Assembly (NCBI GenBank): GCA_023614405.1
Contig: CM042689.1
Coordinates: 276,279,533-276,343,532 of the forward strand
DNA from: Avena insularis
Taxonomy: Eukaryota; Streptophyta; Magnoliopsida; Poales; Poaceae
Direction: 5' to 3'
DNA length: 64,000 bases
Part shown: in pieces, positions 24,166 through 36,133 of the stretch
How the letters are laid out: each line of letters starts with the position of its first letter
Numbering within the stretch: position 1 is the first letter of the stretch
The notes under the pieces: model-generated
Told to the model about the DNA's origin: nothing
Seen by the model: the letters and a program-made list of their open reading frames with translations, nothing else
Databases searched by the model: none
Program-made: the position numbers and the translations under genes

Positions 24166-25035
24166 ATGAATTTCATGGTTGATGAAAATGATGACCCTGC
24201 GACGTATGAAGAAGCGATGATGAGCCCGGATTCCAACAAATGGTTAGAAGCCATGAAATCCGAGATGGAATCCATGTATGAAAATCAAGTTTGGAACTTG
24301 GTGGAATTACCTCACGATCGAAAGGCCGTGGAGAACAAATGGATTTTCAAAAGGAAAACTGATGCTGATGGTAATGTGACCGTCTATAAAGCTCGACTTG
24401 CCGCAAAGGGGTTTCGACAAATTCAAGGAGTTGACTACGATGAGACATTCTCTCCCGTAGTGATGCTAAAGTCAGTTAGGATTATGTTAGCAATTGCTGC
24501 ATATTTCGATTATGAGATATGGCAGATGGATGTCAAAACCGCGTTTCTCAATGGTAATATTGAAGAAGAGTTGTATATGATACAACCAAAGGGTTTTGTC
24601 GATCCTAAGGATGCTAACAAGGTGTGCAAGCTTCAGCGATCCATCTATGGATTGAAGCAAGCATCACGAAGTTGGAATCTCCGCTTTGATGAGGTGATCA
24701 AAGAGTTTGGATTTGTCCAAACTTATGGAGAAGCTTGTATTTACAAGAAAGTGAGTGGGAGCAATGTGGCATTTCTGATATTATATGTGGATGACATATT
24801 ATTGATCGGAAATGATATAGATCTTTTAAACAGTGTTAAAATTTATCTAAACAGCAAATTTTCAATGAAGGACCTAGGTGAAGCGTCATACATATTAGGC
24901 ATAAAGATCTATAGAGATAGATCTAGGCGCCTAATAGGGCTATCGCAAAGTACATACCTTGATAAGATTTTAAAGAAGTTTAAAATGGACGGAAGTAAGA
25001 AGGGTTCTTACCTATGTTGCAAGGCAAGACATTGA
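24166..25035 (+). pseudogene. Reverse transcriptase, young Copia
   Basis: 289 codons from ATG 24166. Copia-type RT blocks appear in order: KARLAAKGFRQIQGVDYDET, the first catalytic Asp D122 in QMDVKTAFLNG, YGLKQASRSW, and the polymerase motif YVDD at 207-210. It stops at 25033-25035 in the connection region after the thumb, close to a frameshift. All catalytic residues of the polymerase are present. Confidence 0.92.
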
Positions 25036-25755
25036 GTAAGACTCAAAGTCCTTGGCGGAAGAAAGAGAGATAATGGACAAAGTCCCCTATGCTTCAGCCA
25101 TAGGCTCTATAATGTACGCCATGCTATGTACAAGACCGGATTTGGCACATGCTATTAGTTTAACTAGTAGGTAACAATCGGATCCAGGTTCGGAACACTG
25201 GATAGCGGTCAAGAATATCCTTAAGTACTTACGAAGAACTAAGGATATGTTTCTTGTATACGGAGGTAAAGAAGAGCTCGTCGCTAAGTGTTATGTTGAC
25301 GCTAGCTTTGACACCGATCCGGATGACTCTAAGTCTCAATCCGGATACGTTTTTCTCATGAATGGCGGAGCGGTTAGTTGGAGGAGCTCCAAACAACCTG
25401 TGGTAGCGGGATCAACAACGGAGGCCGAATATGTTCTGCTTGAGCGGCTCGAGCGATTTGGATGAAGGAGTTCATATCCGAACTACGAGTGGTTGCAAAC
25501 ACGTTGGACCCAATGGTGATCTATAGTGACAACAATGGTGCCATTGCCAAAGCCAAAGAACCAAGGTCTCACAAGCATTCCAAGCATATTAAGCGCCGGT
25601 TTCACTCCATCCGCGAACATGTCAAGGATGGAGATATAAAGATTTGTAAAGTACATACGGATCTCAATGTAGCAGATCCGTTGACTAAAACTCTCCCTAG
25701 AGCAAAACATGATCAACACCAGAACTCAATGGGTGTTAGATGTATCACTATGTAA
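25036..25755 (+). pseudogene. RNase H and C-terminal end, young Copia
   Basis: 25036-25246 keeps RT-connection similarity but in shifting frames. Open again at 25247-25465, with YVDASFDTDPDD, SWRSSKQPVVAGSTTEAEY and the start of the next helix, then shifted by one base to 25462-25755, with IYSDNNGAIAKAKEP and NVADPLTKTLPR, the classic Copia C-terminus. The break at about 25460 lies between the second and third acidic sites of RNase H. Confidence 0.88.
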
Positions 25756-25774
25756 CTAGATTATTGTCTCTAGT

Positions 25775-25787
25775 GCAAGTGGGAGAC
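25775..25787 (+). other. Polypurine tract of young Copia
   Basis: AAGTGGGAGAC directly before the 3' LTR start TGAAGG. The same sequence (AAGTGAGAGAC) precedes the 3' LTR of the old element. It is the plus-strand primer in reverse transcription. Confidence 0.85.
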
Positions 25788-27437
25788 TGAAGGGAATATG
25801 CCCTGAGAGGCAATAATAAAGTGTTTATTATGTGTATTCCAAGTATATGATAGATGTTTATTTTGCATGCTATAATTGTATTAATACGGAAACATTAATA
25901 CATGTGTGTTTAATAAACAAATAGAAAGTTCCTAGTTATGCCTCTCTCATAAACTAGCTCGTTGATTAACAAGATGATCAAGGTTTCCTGATCATGGACA
26001 TTGGATGTTGTTAATAACGGGATCACAACATTAGTGTAACAATGTGATGAACATTCATTCGAAGTATAGCATTACGATCAAAGTCATTGAGTTTATATTG
26101 CTATAACAACTTACGATGTGATCCTAATCCTTAGACCATGAGATCATGTCAATCACTAACACCGGAAGAGTTTCTTGATAACATCAAACGTCACACCGTA
26201 ACAGGGTGATTGTAAAGATGGATTCAGAACTAATAAAGTGTTATGTTGAGGCTCATGGATCGAGAGTGGAATTTGTTCATCCCGATGACAGATAGATATA
26301 CTCTGGGCCCTCTCGGTGATATCACATTGATTAGCTTGCAAGCAAGTGATTTGATCACTAGAATGTTATATCACGGGAACGAGAAAAGAGTGCATGTCGA
26401 TGCGAGATCAAACTAGGTATGGAGATACCGATGATCGAATCTCGGACATGTAATATATCGTGAAACAAAGGGATTAAGATACTAGCGTAAAAGGTTCCGA
26501 CGATCACAAGAAAGTCATCGTTGAATGTGTGGGAGTCAGTATGGGTCTCCAGATCCCGCTTCTGATTAATGATCCGAGAGGGGTCTCGATCATGTCCGCA
26601 TTATTAACGAACCGTAGGGTGACACACTTAAGAGACACCGACATCCAATTGGAGCAAATGTTTCATGCCGAAAGAATAAACAAGCGCAGGAGTTTATTTC
26701 ACTAGATACCGAAACAGGTTTTCGGGTGAAATTGCATAAAGTGGTTATGCATGTGAAATGGAATTCTAGCAAGGGGTTATTTGTGAATGTTTGTCATTAA
26801 AGTAATTGACAAAATTCTGAATAAAATAAAAGAGTTTTATTTAATGAGAGTTTGCATTAAATTTGGTGAAAATTTAATGGGAATTTGAGTGGACTTTTGA
26901 GTGGAGGGAATTTAAAGGAATTTTGTGAGTGGAGTGTCCACCCACATGAAGAGGGGAGGGCAAGGGGCAGCCCCATGGCAGCCACCCCCTTGGGGTTCCC
27001 CCCCTCCTCCTATAAAAGGAGCCCCCCTCCTCACTTGTGTCTCACACCTCCTCGTGAAGGATCTCTCTCCCCCTCTAGAATTTATCCCCCATGGTCTCGG
27101 ACTAGCGAGATACATGTTCCCTGTGGCTATTCGGCAAGAAAGAGTTGTGCTTCCGCTGCATCGCTAGAGCGAGGAGGCAGAGGTTGCTCGGTGCCTCGAA
27201 CGTGTGTGTGAGCACGGATGCGCTGCTGATTTGCGGCGCTAGGACTTCCTCTCGATCTTGAGATCGGCAAGAGATCGTCTACATCAACCACGAGTTGAAC
27301 TCGTTAAGCTTTATCGGTCTTCAAGGGTATGTTCTCTACGGATATACATCCGCCCGTTTTTTGTATCTAGTAGATAGATCTTGGTACATAGTTCCCATCG
27401 TAGGAAATTTTTTGTTTTCTATGCTGCAACCCCTACA
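25788..27437 (+). repeat. 3' LTR of young Copia
   Basis: 1650 bases, TGAAGG to CCCTACA, with TATAAAAG at 27011-27018. Followed by the target copy CCAAG and the resumed pol of the old Copia. Confidence 0.95.
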
Positions 27438-27442
27438 CCAAG

Positions 27443-28404
27443 TAGGTCGGATAAACAATCAAATGGTAAAATTTGAGAGTAAATCATTGTTGTTTATCAA
27501 TGATGAACTGACTACATGAAAATAAGCAATGATGGGCCCTAACTCCGTCAAATGGCTTGAAGCCATAAAATCCGTGATAGTTGCATACACGAGAAATCAA
27601 GTTTTTTGAACTTGGAAGACCCTCCGGAAAGGTATAAAAACCTATCGGTCGTATTTGGATCTATAAAGAAACAGACATGTATGTTTCACATCTATGAAAT
27701 AGTTGACATGTCGTAAATTATTTTACAACAATGTTCAAGGAGTTGACTATGACAAGATTTGATCTTTCATAAGCGATATTTAGTCTGGACGGATTAAAAT
27801 AGCAACCACTACATATAATTTGGTATATGGTAGATGAATAAACAAAACAAAGTTATTCTAATAGAATGGTTACCTAGAACGTGTGCATGACACGATCCAA
27901 AGGGTTTTGTTAATTCAAAGGATGCTAAAAGGGGCATGCAAACTTCAATGGTTGAAATAAGCATCGTGGAGTTGGAATCTTCACAGTGATGAAACTATTA
28001 AAGAAGTTTTTATCAGGAGACGGCGAAGATGCTTGCATTTGCAAGAAATTAAGTGGGAGCCTTGAGACATATTTCTAATATATTATATGGAGGATATCTT
28101 GTTGATTGGAAATGATGTATCTTTTATTGACAAAGGTTAAGAATTTCATTTCGATAAATGACTTAGGCAAAACCCGAATATTTAGCATGAATGTCTACAT
28201 GGATAGACTGTGACGCTAATATGGTTGTGCCAAACATACATATATGAGATATTGAAGGAGTTCAATATAGAAACGATGAGAAAATGTTCTTGTCGCATGA
28301 AAAAAAATTGAACCATGATTCAAGTGCATCGACACTTGATAAGTGAAACAATATTCAAGTGCTTTGACACTTGATGAGTGCAATCATAAGAATGTTTTGA
28401 TTAA
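27443..28404 (+). pseudogene. Old Copia internal region, RT block
   Basis: Aligns with the young RT region: the NSVKWLEAIKS-like start at about 27540, and remnants of the template-grip and YGLKQAS area to about 28000. Stops in every frame. Ends at A28404, where the Helitron entered. Confidence 0.78.
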
Positions 28405-28439
28405 TCTATCTATCTATCTACAGTGCGGTAGGTTCGTCC

Positions 28440-29500
28440 TCTCGAATTTCCGTCTGACTTTTGTTGGACGGTTTTGCCCCTGTATGTTCGAAGATACTAT
28501 GAGGACTGCCACCGCCAAGTCAAACAGCCCCCAAAAAAACAACGAGCTGACCGAACCGGTCATCCCCATCTCGCGCGGGTGCAGGGCGGCGGCCTGAGGC
28601 AGCGCGGAGAAGAGGCGGGCTTGGCGGCGGGGGTCGCTGGCGAGGAAGGCCTGGTGGCGGTGTTGGGGCGAGGCCCAGCTACAGGGTCGGTCGGCGGCGC
28701 TCGCGCAGGCAGAGAGCGTTGGCGGAGGATGGGAGCGAGGAGGCGGCGGGGTTGAGCAGAGGAGGACAGGGCGGCAGCGGGGATTAGCGACTTCGTGGGA
28801 GGCAAACGGGAGCTACCTTCCCCGCCGCCATGGACGCCGTCCTCCGCCACATCTCTTCCTCGATCTAACTGGGGACGCGGGACCTGACGTCCTGCGCGCC
28901 GTGGCGGAGCACGTGCTGTGGCGCGAGCTCCAACCCACACACGCGATTCCCCACCCAGCTCCTTCTTCACAGCGCGCGGCTCCTCTTTCGCTCGTGAGCG
29001 CAGCCGCCAGCGCAGCGCCGCTTCCCACCATCTTCCCCTCCTGTCAATCCCCGCCCACGAGTGAGCCCGACGTTGGGATCCCGCCGTCACGCCCTTCCAC
29101 CGATGATTCGGTCTCCGGCCGCCGATACATCATCCCGGATTGCAACGCCACTGTGCCGCCGGTTTCGTCCGGGATTGGAGCATGGACTGGGACCGGTACT
29201 GCCGGATCTGCCTCGCCATGCGTCCCGACAAGAACCACACGGAAGGAGGTGGCGGGACGGGTCAACGCGGAGTCCAGCGAGAAGGGGAGAACACGGCGGC
29301 GATGTCTGGTGGCGGCGACGACTGGTCTCCGCCCGCACACTCATGGCCTTCCTTCCCTGCCATGTGAGTTCGTTTTCTGCCTCGATCTGGTTTTCACCCT
29401 GCATCTCACGCGGTAGGTGGTGCCTCCCCCGTGCCCTGCTACCGAGTGCCTTATATCCATATCAGTCACCGTCATTTATTGCCGGCGGAATCAAATCAGA
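28440..29500. other. GC-rich captured sequence in Helitron, unrecognised
   Basis: Very GC-rich sequence with exon-like composition and several overlapping open frames on both strands. None gives a family I can name. A short stretch near 28828-28890 (GTRDLTSC preceded by ATG GACGCCGTC and a stop) faintly resembles the start of an F-box protein. I do not call it. Confidence 0.4.
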
Positions 29501-29859
29501 CAATCATCGGTGTGAGATCTCCGTAGGGAAGTATCTGAGATTCCATAGTGATTAAAGCTGCGAGCTGAAGTCAAACCGGGAGCTCGATCTGGTAAACCCA
29601 CCGAACACTTTGCCTCGTGCTCGGCTACTCTGCTCACCGACACATCTCGTCGGCCGACCAGCCGCCGCGCAGCTAGCATTATTGCTGACCGGATTCCGGT
29701 GGCTTCCCCGCATAACCCCGGGAAACCCCAAAAGAAACTCTGTTCCACGGGTGCTGCTACTGCAATATGGAACCCCATGGGGAGGAGGACGGGCCGCTTC
29801 AAGAATCCGGCGGCGCGGGCATCGATAATGATTCCCGCGAGGCAGTGACGAATGCCGCG

Positions 29860-30150
29860 TCGCCTCCCCCTACCGCTGGCTGCGAGCTGCACTGGAGCTT
29901 CGTGCTCGCCGTCTTCGCCGTCTAGGGGCCTGCTAGGGCGTGGGCAATGCCGTCGGGGTGGTCGACACCGCGTACTACTGCAAGGACGTGATGCGCGTCT
30001 AGCTGGCGGCGGCACAGTTCTACCAGGGCATCATCAACATGCCCTGGGTCGTCAAGCCGCTCTGGGGCCTGCTCACCGACATTGTCCCGTCGCTGGGTGC
30101 CTGGGTACTGTCGCCGCCCCTACTTCCTCCTTGCAGGTGAGAAGATTGGG
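29860..30150 (+). pseudogene. Captured fragment of a folate-biopterin transporter gene
   Basis: Reads DTAYYCKDVMRV, stop, then [19 protein letters not shown] (about 30018-30080), then after a frame change [12 protein letters not shown] ending at 30138. These are signature blocks of the plant folate-biopterin transporter (BT1/FBT) family, membrane carriers found partly in chloroplasts. The fragment ends in GCAG followed by GTGAGA, a splice donor, so genomic exon plus some intron was captured. Transporters of this family have about 12 membrane segments; only one region is here. The stop and frameshift exclude function. Confidence 0.8.
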
Positions 30151-30697
30151 CTCCTTCTCTTCTCGATCCCAACACATAGACGGAGAAATATCGGGCTCCT
30201 TGGGTACCATTTTATCTGTCAGTATGTACTACTCATATTTCTGTTGCTATTCCACTCTCTATTGGTGTACTACTCAGATTTGATTTGGGGAGCTCCTCGC
30301 CAGCCTCCTGTTTGGATGCAGCATCCTATGGTGTTCAACACGGCGTTGGCTGCAGATTTGTTTAGTCAAAATATATTGGTCACTAGCCAGTTGGTCGCTG
30401 CGGAGGTCCTGGTGCTGCCGTACTCTTTCACGAAATTGCTGTATGCTCTTTCATCAATCTATGTTCATAGAAAAGTGGCATATTTTATTGTCTCCATTAT
30501 CCATTGTTCATGGAAAAGCTCGGTGGTGTTTTTATCTCTATTGTATCAAGCACACAAAAACAAAATACAGATTGTGCAGTTTAAGATGCAAGTTGACTCT
30601 GTCATCATGTGTTGATCTTCAGAAAGCCTCAGTTACAAATTGGGGAGTTCAAGATGCAAGCTGGTGCTTAGTGTGCTCGAATAGAATAATTTTAAGG

Positions 30698-30949
30698 GAA
30701 TTTCAGAGCGTTGAATTTTTTTGGATACAGAATACAAACGTTTTGAAGGAGAATGAGCAAAAGAGATCAGATAACAGGGAGGAATTTCAGAGCGTTGATT
30801 TTTTTTGGATACAGAACACAAACGTTTTGAAGGAGAATGAGCAAAAGAGATCAGACAACAAGGAGGAATTTCAGAGCGTTGAATTTTTTTTGGATATAGA
30901 ACACAAACGTTTTGAAGAAGAATGAGCAAAAGAGATCAAATAACAGGGA
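30698..30949 (+). repeat. Three tandem copies of an 84-base unit
   Basis: Copies start at 30698, 30782 and 30866 with GAATTTCAGAGCGTTGA and include AACGTTTTGAAGGAGAATGAGC. Spacing is exactly 84 bases, a multiple of three. One frame therefore reads through all three copies, which is a consequence of the repeat and not a sign of coding. Confidence 0.93.
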
Positions 30950-31703
30950 AACACTGATCTGTTTTATATCAAAGGAAAACGACAGTGCTATGCGAGAGAA
31001 CTCATTATTCCTTTGACCTTTAATTTGTCTGCTTAAAAAATCCAGATTTCGTCTGGAGTTACTTGTAATCTTATTTATTAAAAACCGTCTAATTGTAGGT
31101 TCGCCATCAAAAAAATGGAGTTATGATTATACCATTATGGAATGGATGAACACCTCCAATGATTGTTGAATGACATAGTTGAACTGCTGAAGTGATATCT
31201 GGTGGCACACCTGTTATAGATCCACTAACTATATAGAAAATGAATAGTCGTGATTTTTAATGGCCATTAAAATATTGATTAAAAATATGTTTCCGTTAGA
31301 ATGTTCTTCACGTTACAAAGAATTTTACACGTGTGGTGAGAAAAAACATAACTAACCGTATGGATTCAATAATCTAAAGCATAGGTAAAATGATTTTTTT
31401 TTGAAATTCATTAAAGCTGAACCACATATGGTGTGGAAGAATTCTATAGTGAATAATTGTTCATCACTGATGATTAGAGTTGAACACTTGAACTATTGTA
31501 TGAAGGAAGGTTATCACATTGAATTCTTTGCTCAAAAACATTGATCATCCTTAATATACTTAGGTGACAATTCAGTTTGTTAAATGAATGTGTATTTAAT
31601 CGAGTTTGTCTAAAAAAATTTATGCATAAGTTTTCATATAAATTATACTGGGTGTGAGAGAAGAAATTGCAAAGGCCGTGGCAACGCACGGACATTCAGC
31701 TAG

Positions 31704-32401
31704 TCATTGCACGATATGTACACATCCAGATATGTCCTATGCTATAAGTGGTATGAGCATATACCAGAATGAATTATAAAATGATCATTGGACAATAGTA
31801 AGAAAATTCTTATGATCTTTTGGAATAACTAAGAATATATTTGAGTAGAGGTGACAAACAATTACAAATAGTTCATTGTTAAACGTTACATTGATACTAG
31901 TTTTGTCACAAGATACAAATTAAGTTTATCTCAATTTAAACTATGGGTGGAACAATATAATGAAAAGAGATTCCATGATGGATTTGGATGAATTCCAAAG
32001 TTAAGACATTGTAATGGATACTACAACAAAAGGCTAAGTATATGGCTGCTATAGTATCAGCAAAGGAGGGCATTTGTGTCAAGTAGTTTGTTATCAAAGT
32101 AAGGTGTAGTTCGCAACAGACTAACACTAAAGATATATTGTATGATAATAGTATCGACATAATTTAACCCCAAGGAACTAAAGGTCTCGCCAAAATACCA
32201 AATTTATACAATGCCATCTTATTGGAGAATGAGTGATGCGTGAAGACGCAAAGACATGCAAATACACACGGACCTGAAAGAGTCATATCCGTAGATTATG
32301 TTAACCGCTTGCAATCGCGTATATGGAACACCAGAAAGCCATAGGTGTTCAATACGCAAAGTTTCTAAACCAGATTATTGTCTCTAGTGCAAGTGAGAGA
32401 C
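31704..32401 (+). pseudogene. Old Copia internal region, RNase H block and polypurine tract
   Basis: Scattered similarity to the young RNase H region (for example the AKEGICVK and PKELKVSPKY-like stretches at about 32050-32200). The last 40 bases, up to AAGTGAGAGAC, match the polypurine-tract region before the young 3' LTR. Confidence 0.72.
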
Positions 32402-34073
32402 TGAAGGAAATATACCCGAGAGACAATAATAAAGTGGTTATTATCGTATTCCATATTTATGATAAATGTTTAGTTTGCATGCTATAATTGTATTAATGCG
32501 GAAACGTTAATACATGTGTGTTTAATAAACAAAAAGAAAGTTCCTAGTTATGCCTCTCTTATAAACTAGCTCGTTGATTAACAAGATGATCAAAGGTTTC
32601 CTGATCATGGACATTGGATGTTGTTAATAACAAGGTCACAACATTATTGGAATAGTGTGATAAACATTCATCTGAAGTATAGCATTACGATCAAGGTCCT
32701 TGTGTTTATATTGCTATAACATCATACGAAGTAATCTTAGTCCGTATACCATGAGATCATGCCAATCACTAACACCGGAAGAGTATCTTGATAACATCAA
32801 ACATCACACTGTAACAGGGTGACTATAAAGATGGGTTCAGTGCTACGAAGGTGTTATGTTGAGGCTCATGGATCAAGAGTGGAATTTTTCCATCCCGATG
32901 ACGGAGAGATATACTCTGGACCCTCTCGGTGATATCACATTAGTTAGCTTGCAAGCAAGTGATTTGATCACTAGAATGTTATATCACAGGAACGAGAAAA
33001 GAGTACATGTCGGTAACAAGATCAAACTAGGTATGGAGATACCGATGATCAAATCTCAGACATGTAAATATCGCGAGACAAAGGGATTGAGTTACATGCA
33101 TATAAGGTTCACACGATCACAGAAGTCATCGTTGAATATGTGGGAGTTAGTATGGATCTCTAAGTCCCGCTGCTGATTATTGATCGGAGAGGGGTCTCGA
33201 TCATGTCTACATTATTCGCGAACCGTAGGTTGACACACTTAAGGGATACCGACACTATTTGGAGCAAATAATATGCCAGAGAAAGAAAAAGGAAAGCGCA
33301 TGAATTTATTTCACTAGACACCGGAATTGTTTCGGTTGAAATTACTGAAACTGGTTCTGCATGTGAAATTGAAATGTTGTAAGGGTTTTTATGTGAATGT
33401 TTGTTAATTAGAGTAATTAACAAAATTCTGAATAAATAAATAAATAAGTTTTATTTAAATGAGAGCTTGCATTAAATTTGGTGGAAATTTAATGCATGTG
33501 AGTGGATTTTTGAGTAGAGGCATGTTTATGTGAGTGGAGGCTTTTCATTTTGAGTGGCAGCTCCACCCACATGAATGTGGAAGAGGTGGGGGCAGCCACC
33601 ATGGCTGGGCGCCATGCCCCTCTGCTACCTCCCCTCTCCCTATAAAAGGCCCTCCCTCTTCTCCTCTCACATCACACCTCCTCGCGAAGGATCTCTCTCT
33701 CCCTTTAGAATTTCCCATGGTCACATATCAGCGAGATACATGTTTTCGGTGGCTTTTTTGGACGGATTTGTTGCTTCCACTGCTTCGCTGGAGCGAGGGC
33801 ACGGAGGTTGTCGGGGTACCCGGACATGTGTGCGATCACGGATGCACCACTGCTTTGCGGTGCTGGACCATATGGACTTCATCACGACCTTGAGATCGGT
33901 AAGCGTTCGTCTACATCATCCATGAGTACAACCTCGTTAACGATATTCGGTCTTTAAGGGTATGTATTCTATGGATATATATCCACCTGTTGCTTGTATC
34001 TAATAGATAGATCTTGGTACTTAGTTGTTCCCATCGTAGGAAAAATTTTGTTTTCTATGTTGCGAACCCTACA
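32402..34073 (+). repeat. 3' LTR of old Copia
   Basis: 1672 bases from TGAAGGAAATATACCC to AACCCTACA. It has an intact TATAAAAG at 33641-33648, unlike its two 5' LTR copies. Followed by ACTCA. Confidence 0.92.
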
Positions 34074-35464
34074 ACTCACTCACACCATCTAGTCCTGCGG
34101 CAAAGAATTAAGGCTAGGACCTATACCTCCGTTGTTCCACCTCATATGTGTGTGAGCCATCAAAGGTATTGCACCTGTGGTGGTCGGTGGTGATAGGCGG
34201 CGGTGTTACTGGAGTCGTCGATGAAGGCAATCCGACGCCTAAAAGGAGCTCGCCGAACATGGGAGATGTATGGCACAAGGGCTACACTTCCCTACGTGAT
34301 GCACCAACTTTCGTAACCGCGCGTCTACGGTAGCACCTTCTTCCTTAATCGAATATTGGTAGCGCCTCGCTGAAGAATCGCCAAAAAAGTTTCCATTTTC
34401 ATTCTAGCTTCGAGCATTGCTCAACACCACCTTTTCTTCAAGTGTCGCTTCTGAATGCAAGTGTGGTCCTCGTTGAAGTCTCTCGCTTGGCTTCCGTATG
34501 ATGTTGATCCAAGGGATTGGGATGGTATCCGCTCCGCGGAGGAATGATGGATTGGAGTATTTTACAAGAGATGCGAAATAAGAAAGGCAATGGCTTTACC
34601 CGCAATGCTTGTCTTTTGCAAAATTTGAAAGGAAAGAAATGTTCAGGTTTTTCACAACCATTATGTTACCATTGCCATGCTCATATAAAAAAGCGACAAC
34701 GTGGTTTTTCGCCGGCGAGAAGACCTTAATAAGTATTATAATTTATAATGCGGCGACAGTACATCGGTCTTGGCCGCTCGTGGCTTGTAAGTACTTCGCC
34801 TTAATTAGTGAAAATAATAATAATAAATCCTTGTTTAAAAGTACTGTCTATCGATATAGAACCGCTGCACACTGTCAAGTCCCAGTTGGCTAGGCTCAAT
34901 CCAGAAAAAGCACTGGACCTACGTGTAGGCGTAGGCGGTCCAGCTTGGATCTTGTGGGGGCGCCGCCCAACTGCTGCTGAGGGAAGGCCATGGTGCCACG
35001 CATCTCCAAGCTAGGAAAACGATATAATGTTGCTGGGCTGATCATGGGTGCAGTGCAGCGTGCACGAGATCGATCAGGGAAACCGCGCGGACCCCTATAG
35101 ACAGTCGTCAAGTCTCCAACAAGCGCTGTCCTCTTGCGCGCGCCAGGGTAGGCTCGTGAGTCGTGCCACCCTCGTGAAGCCCCCTCGCCGCCCCTTCGCG
35201 CCACCAACAGCTGCAGGCATGCATCGCGGTGATGCTCTACCCCGGCCCGGCGCCGCCGGTTTGCGTCCACGCACTCGATCGCGCTCCCGTCTCAGGTTTT
35301 GGTTTGGTTTCTCGCCTCCCGCCTCCGCACGTTGGTTTTGGCCGACACTGGCTGCAAGCCTCTGGCTGGTATCGCTGCAAATGATGTGATGTGATGCGAT
35401 GCCGATGCTATTTCAGTTCAGTTCAGGGCTATCTTTGATGACATCGAGGAGGATTGTATTCTCA
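34074..35464. other. Unassigned sequence right of old Copia
   Basis: Continuation of the target sequence of the old Copia. 34074-34870 shows no recognisable coding. 34870-35390 is GC-rich with open frames on both strands that I cannot assign. Short GATGTGATGTGATGC and CAGTTCAGTTCAG repeats lie at about 35380-35425. Confidence 0.4.
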
Positions 35465-35585
35465 GCTGGTCCGTACTCGCATAATTGGGCTGATGAGCAA
35501 AATCATTATAATGGTAATACATCGAGTTATAGAAATCGGTTCGCTGTATAAGGTTGGTGTTATATAAACTTGTTTGTGCTCTAAA
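35465..35585 (-). repeat. Older inverted LTR, left remnant
   Basis: The reverse complement resembles the middle of the LTR of the gypsy element inserted here (blocks around AGCGAACCGAT and TAACTCG). The right part of the same old LTR resumes at 48579. The last five bases CTAAA are the target site. Confidence 0.75.
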
Positions 35586-36113
35586 TGTTGATGATATGTT
35601 AAATGGGTATCATCATTACATGTCTCTAATCCGGATAACCCGGGTGGCTCACAGTTGGTAGCAAGGCTCATGGCCTGCTGGGCGACCTAGTTAGATGAAT
35701 CCAGAATGAAAGCTCATGCTGGATAAAGGAAGGCTACGGAGGAGTCACACCGTACCCGGAGCCTTGGAATGCAAGACACGTTAGACTAGTTGTGTATCGT
35801 ATAGAACTCTGTAACCTGTCCGGCTAGGACTTTGTCTGTAATCCTAGGATCTGGCGACTATATAAGCCGGACCTGCGGGAGCCTTTAGGGTACGATACAA
35901 CTCATACCTTGCACAGCGAACCGATCCCTATAACTCGGCGTATTGCCATTATAATAATTTATAGCATGGGGGAGGATTTTACCACCGTCGTGGGATCTGA
36001 ACCTAGGTAAGTTGTGTTACCTCGTACCCGCCAACCTTCCGCCTTACCCCACGTTTCTAAACACGCTCTGTGAGGTCCCCTTCCATGGCGTACTCGTCGG
36101 TAATACCACGACA
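35586..36113 (+). repeat. 5' LTR of the complete gypsy
   Basis: 528 bases from TGTTGATGATATG to ACCACGACA. A TATATAAG box is at 35859-35866, in the same place as TATATAAG 48322-48329 in the 3' LTR. Confidence 0.93.
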
Positions 36114-36114
36114 G

Positions 36115-36133
36115 TTGGCGCCCACCGTGGGGC
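36115..36133 (+). other. Primer-binding site of the complete gypsy
   Basis: TTGGCGCCCACCGTGGGGC, one base after the LTR end. The third gypsy has the same site with two changes (49339-49357). I do not assign the primer tRNA. Confidence 0.75.

Larger units (their letters stand above)
19097..27437 (+). mobile_element. Young, structurally complete Copia element (Angela/BARE-like)
   Basis: An 8341-base element with LTRs 19097-20751 and 25788-27437, primer site, polypurine tract and all pol domains in Copia order (protease, integrase, RT, RNase H). The target duplication CCAAG is perfect (19092-19096 and 27438-27442), and the host sequence on both sides is old Copia pol. LTRs differ by about 2.6 percent in the first 720 bases I compared. 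Taking 1.3e-8 substitutions per site per year, a rate commonly used for grass LTRs, that is about 1 million years. Coding is broken by several stops and frameshifts. Confidence 0.95.
28405..31703 (+). mobile_element. Helitron, non-autonomous, gene-capturing
   Basis: Begins TC (in a short TCTATCTATC repeat, so the exact base could slide by a repeat unit) and ends CAGCTAG. A short hairpin precedes the end: CCGTG 31676-31680 with CACGG 31687-31691, loop GCAACG, followed by eight bases and CTAG. It sits between host A (28404) and T (31704) with no target duplication. Old Copia pol continues across the junction when compared with the young element. No Rep/helicase is seen, so it would depend on another Helitron. 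The GC-rich interior differs sharply from its surroundings and contains host-gene pieces. Confidence 0.82.
14473..34073 (+). mobile_element. Old Copia element (Angela/BARE-like), split by two insertions
   Basis: 5' LTR 14473-15944, 3' LTR 32402-34073. Flanking five bases are GCTCA and ACTCA, a target duplication with one change. The internal region survives in three blocks (15946-19091, 27443-28404, 31704-32401), interrupted by a younger Copia and a Helitron. LTRs differ by roughly 6 to 7 percent in the first 440 bases I compared. Remnants of integrase, RT and RNase H follow the order of the young copy, but all are riddled with stops. Confidence 0.88.

Noticed and set aside
28440..29555. Several long open frames in the Helitron taken as genes
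   Set aside because: Composition effect in GC-rich captured DNA: frames overlap on both strands, no domain, no consistent start or splice pattern.
29600..29860. Extension of the transporter fragment upstream as a first exon
   Set aside because: Open frames here do not show the family's N-terminal blocks. I could not connect them in frame to the recognised part.
29860..30150. A working folate-biopterin transporter gene
   Set aside because: Only one exon region is present, with a stop and a frameshift. The family has about twelve membrane segments.
30635..30925. An open frame through the 84-base repeats as a repeat protein
   Set aside because: Period divisible by three keeps any stop-free frame open; no similarity, no start context.
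34896..35390. A low-copy host gene between the Copia and gypsy elements
   Set aside because: Frames exist on both strands but I see no domain, no exon pattern and no conserved start. Left as unassigned.
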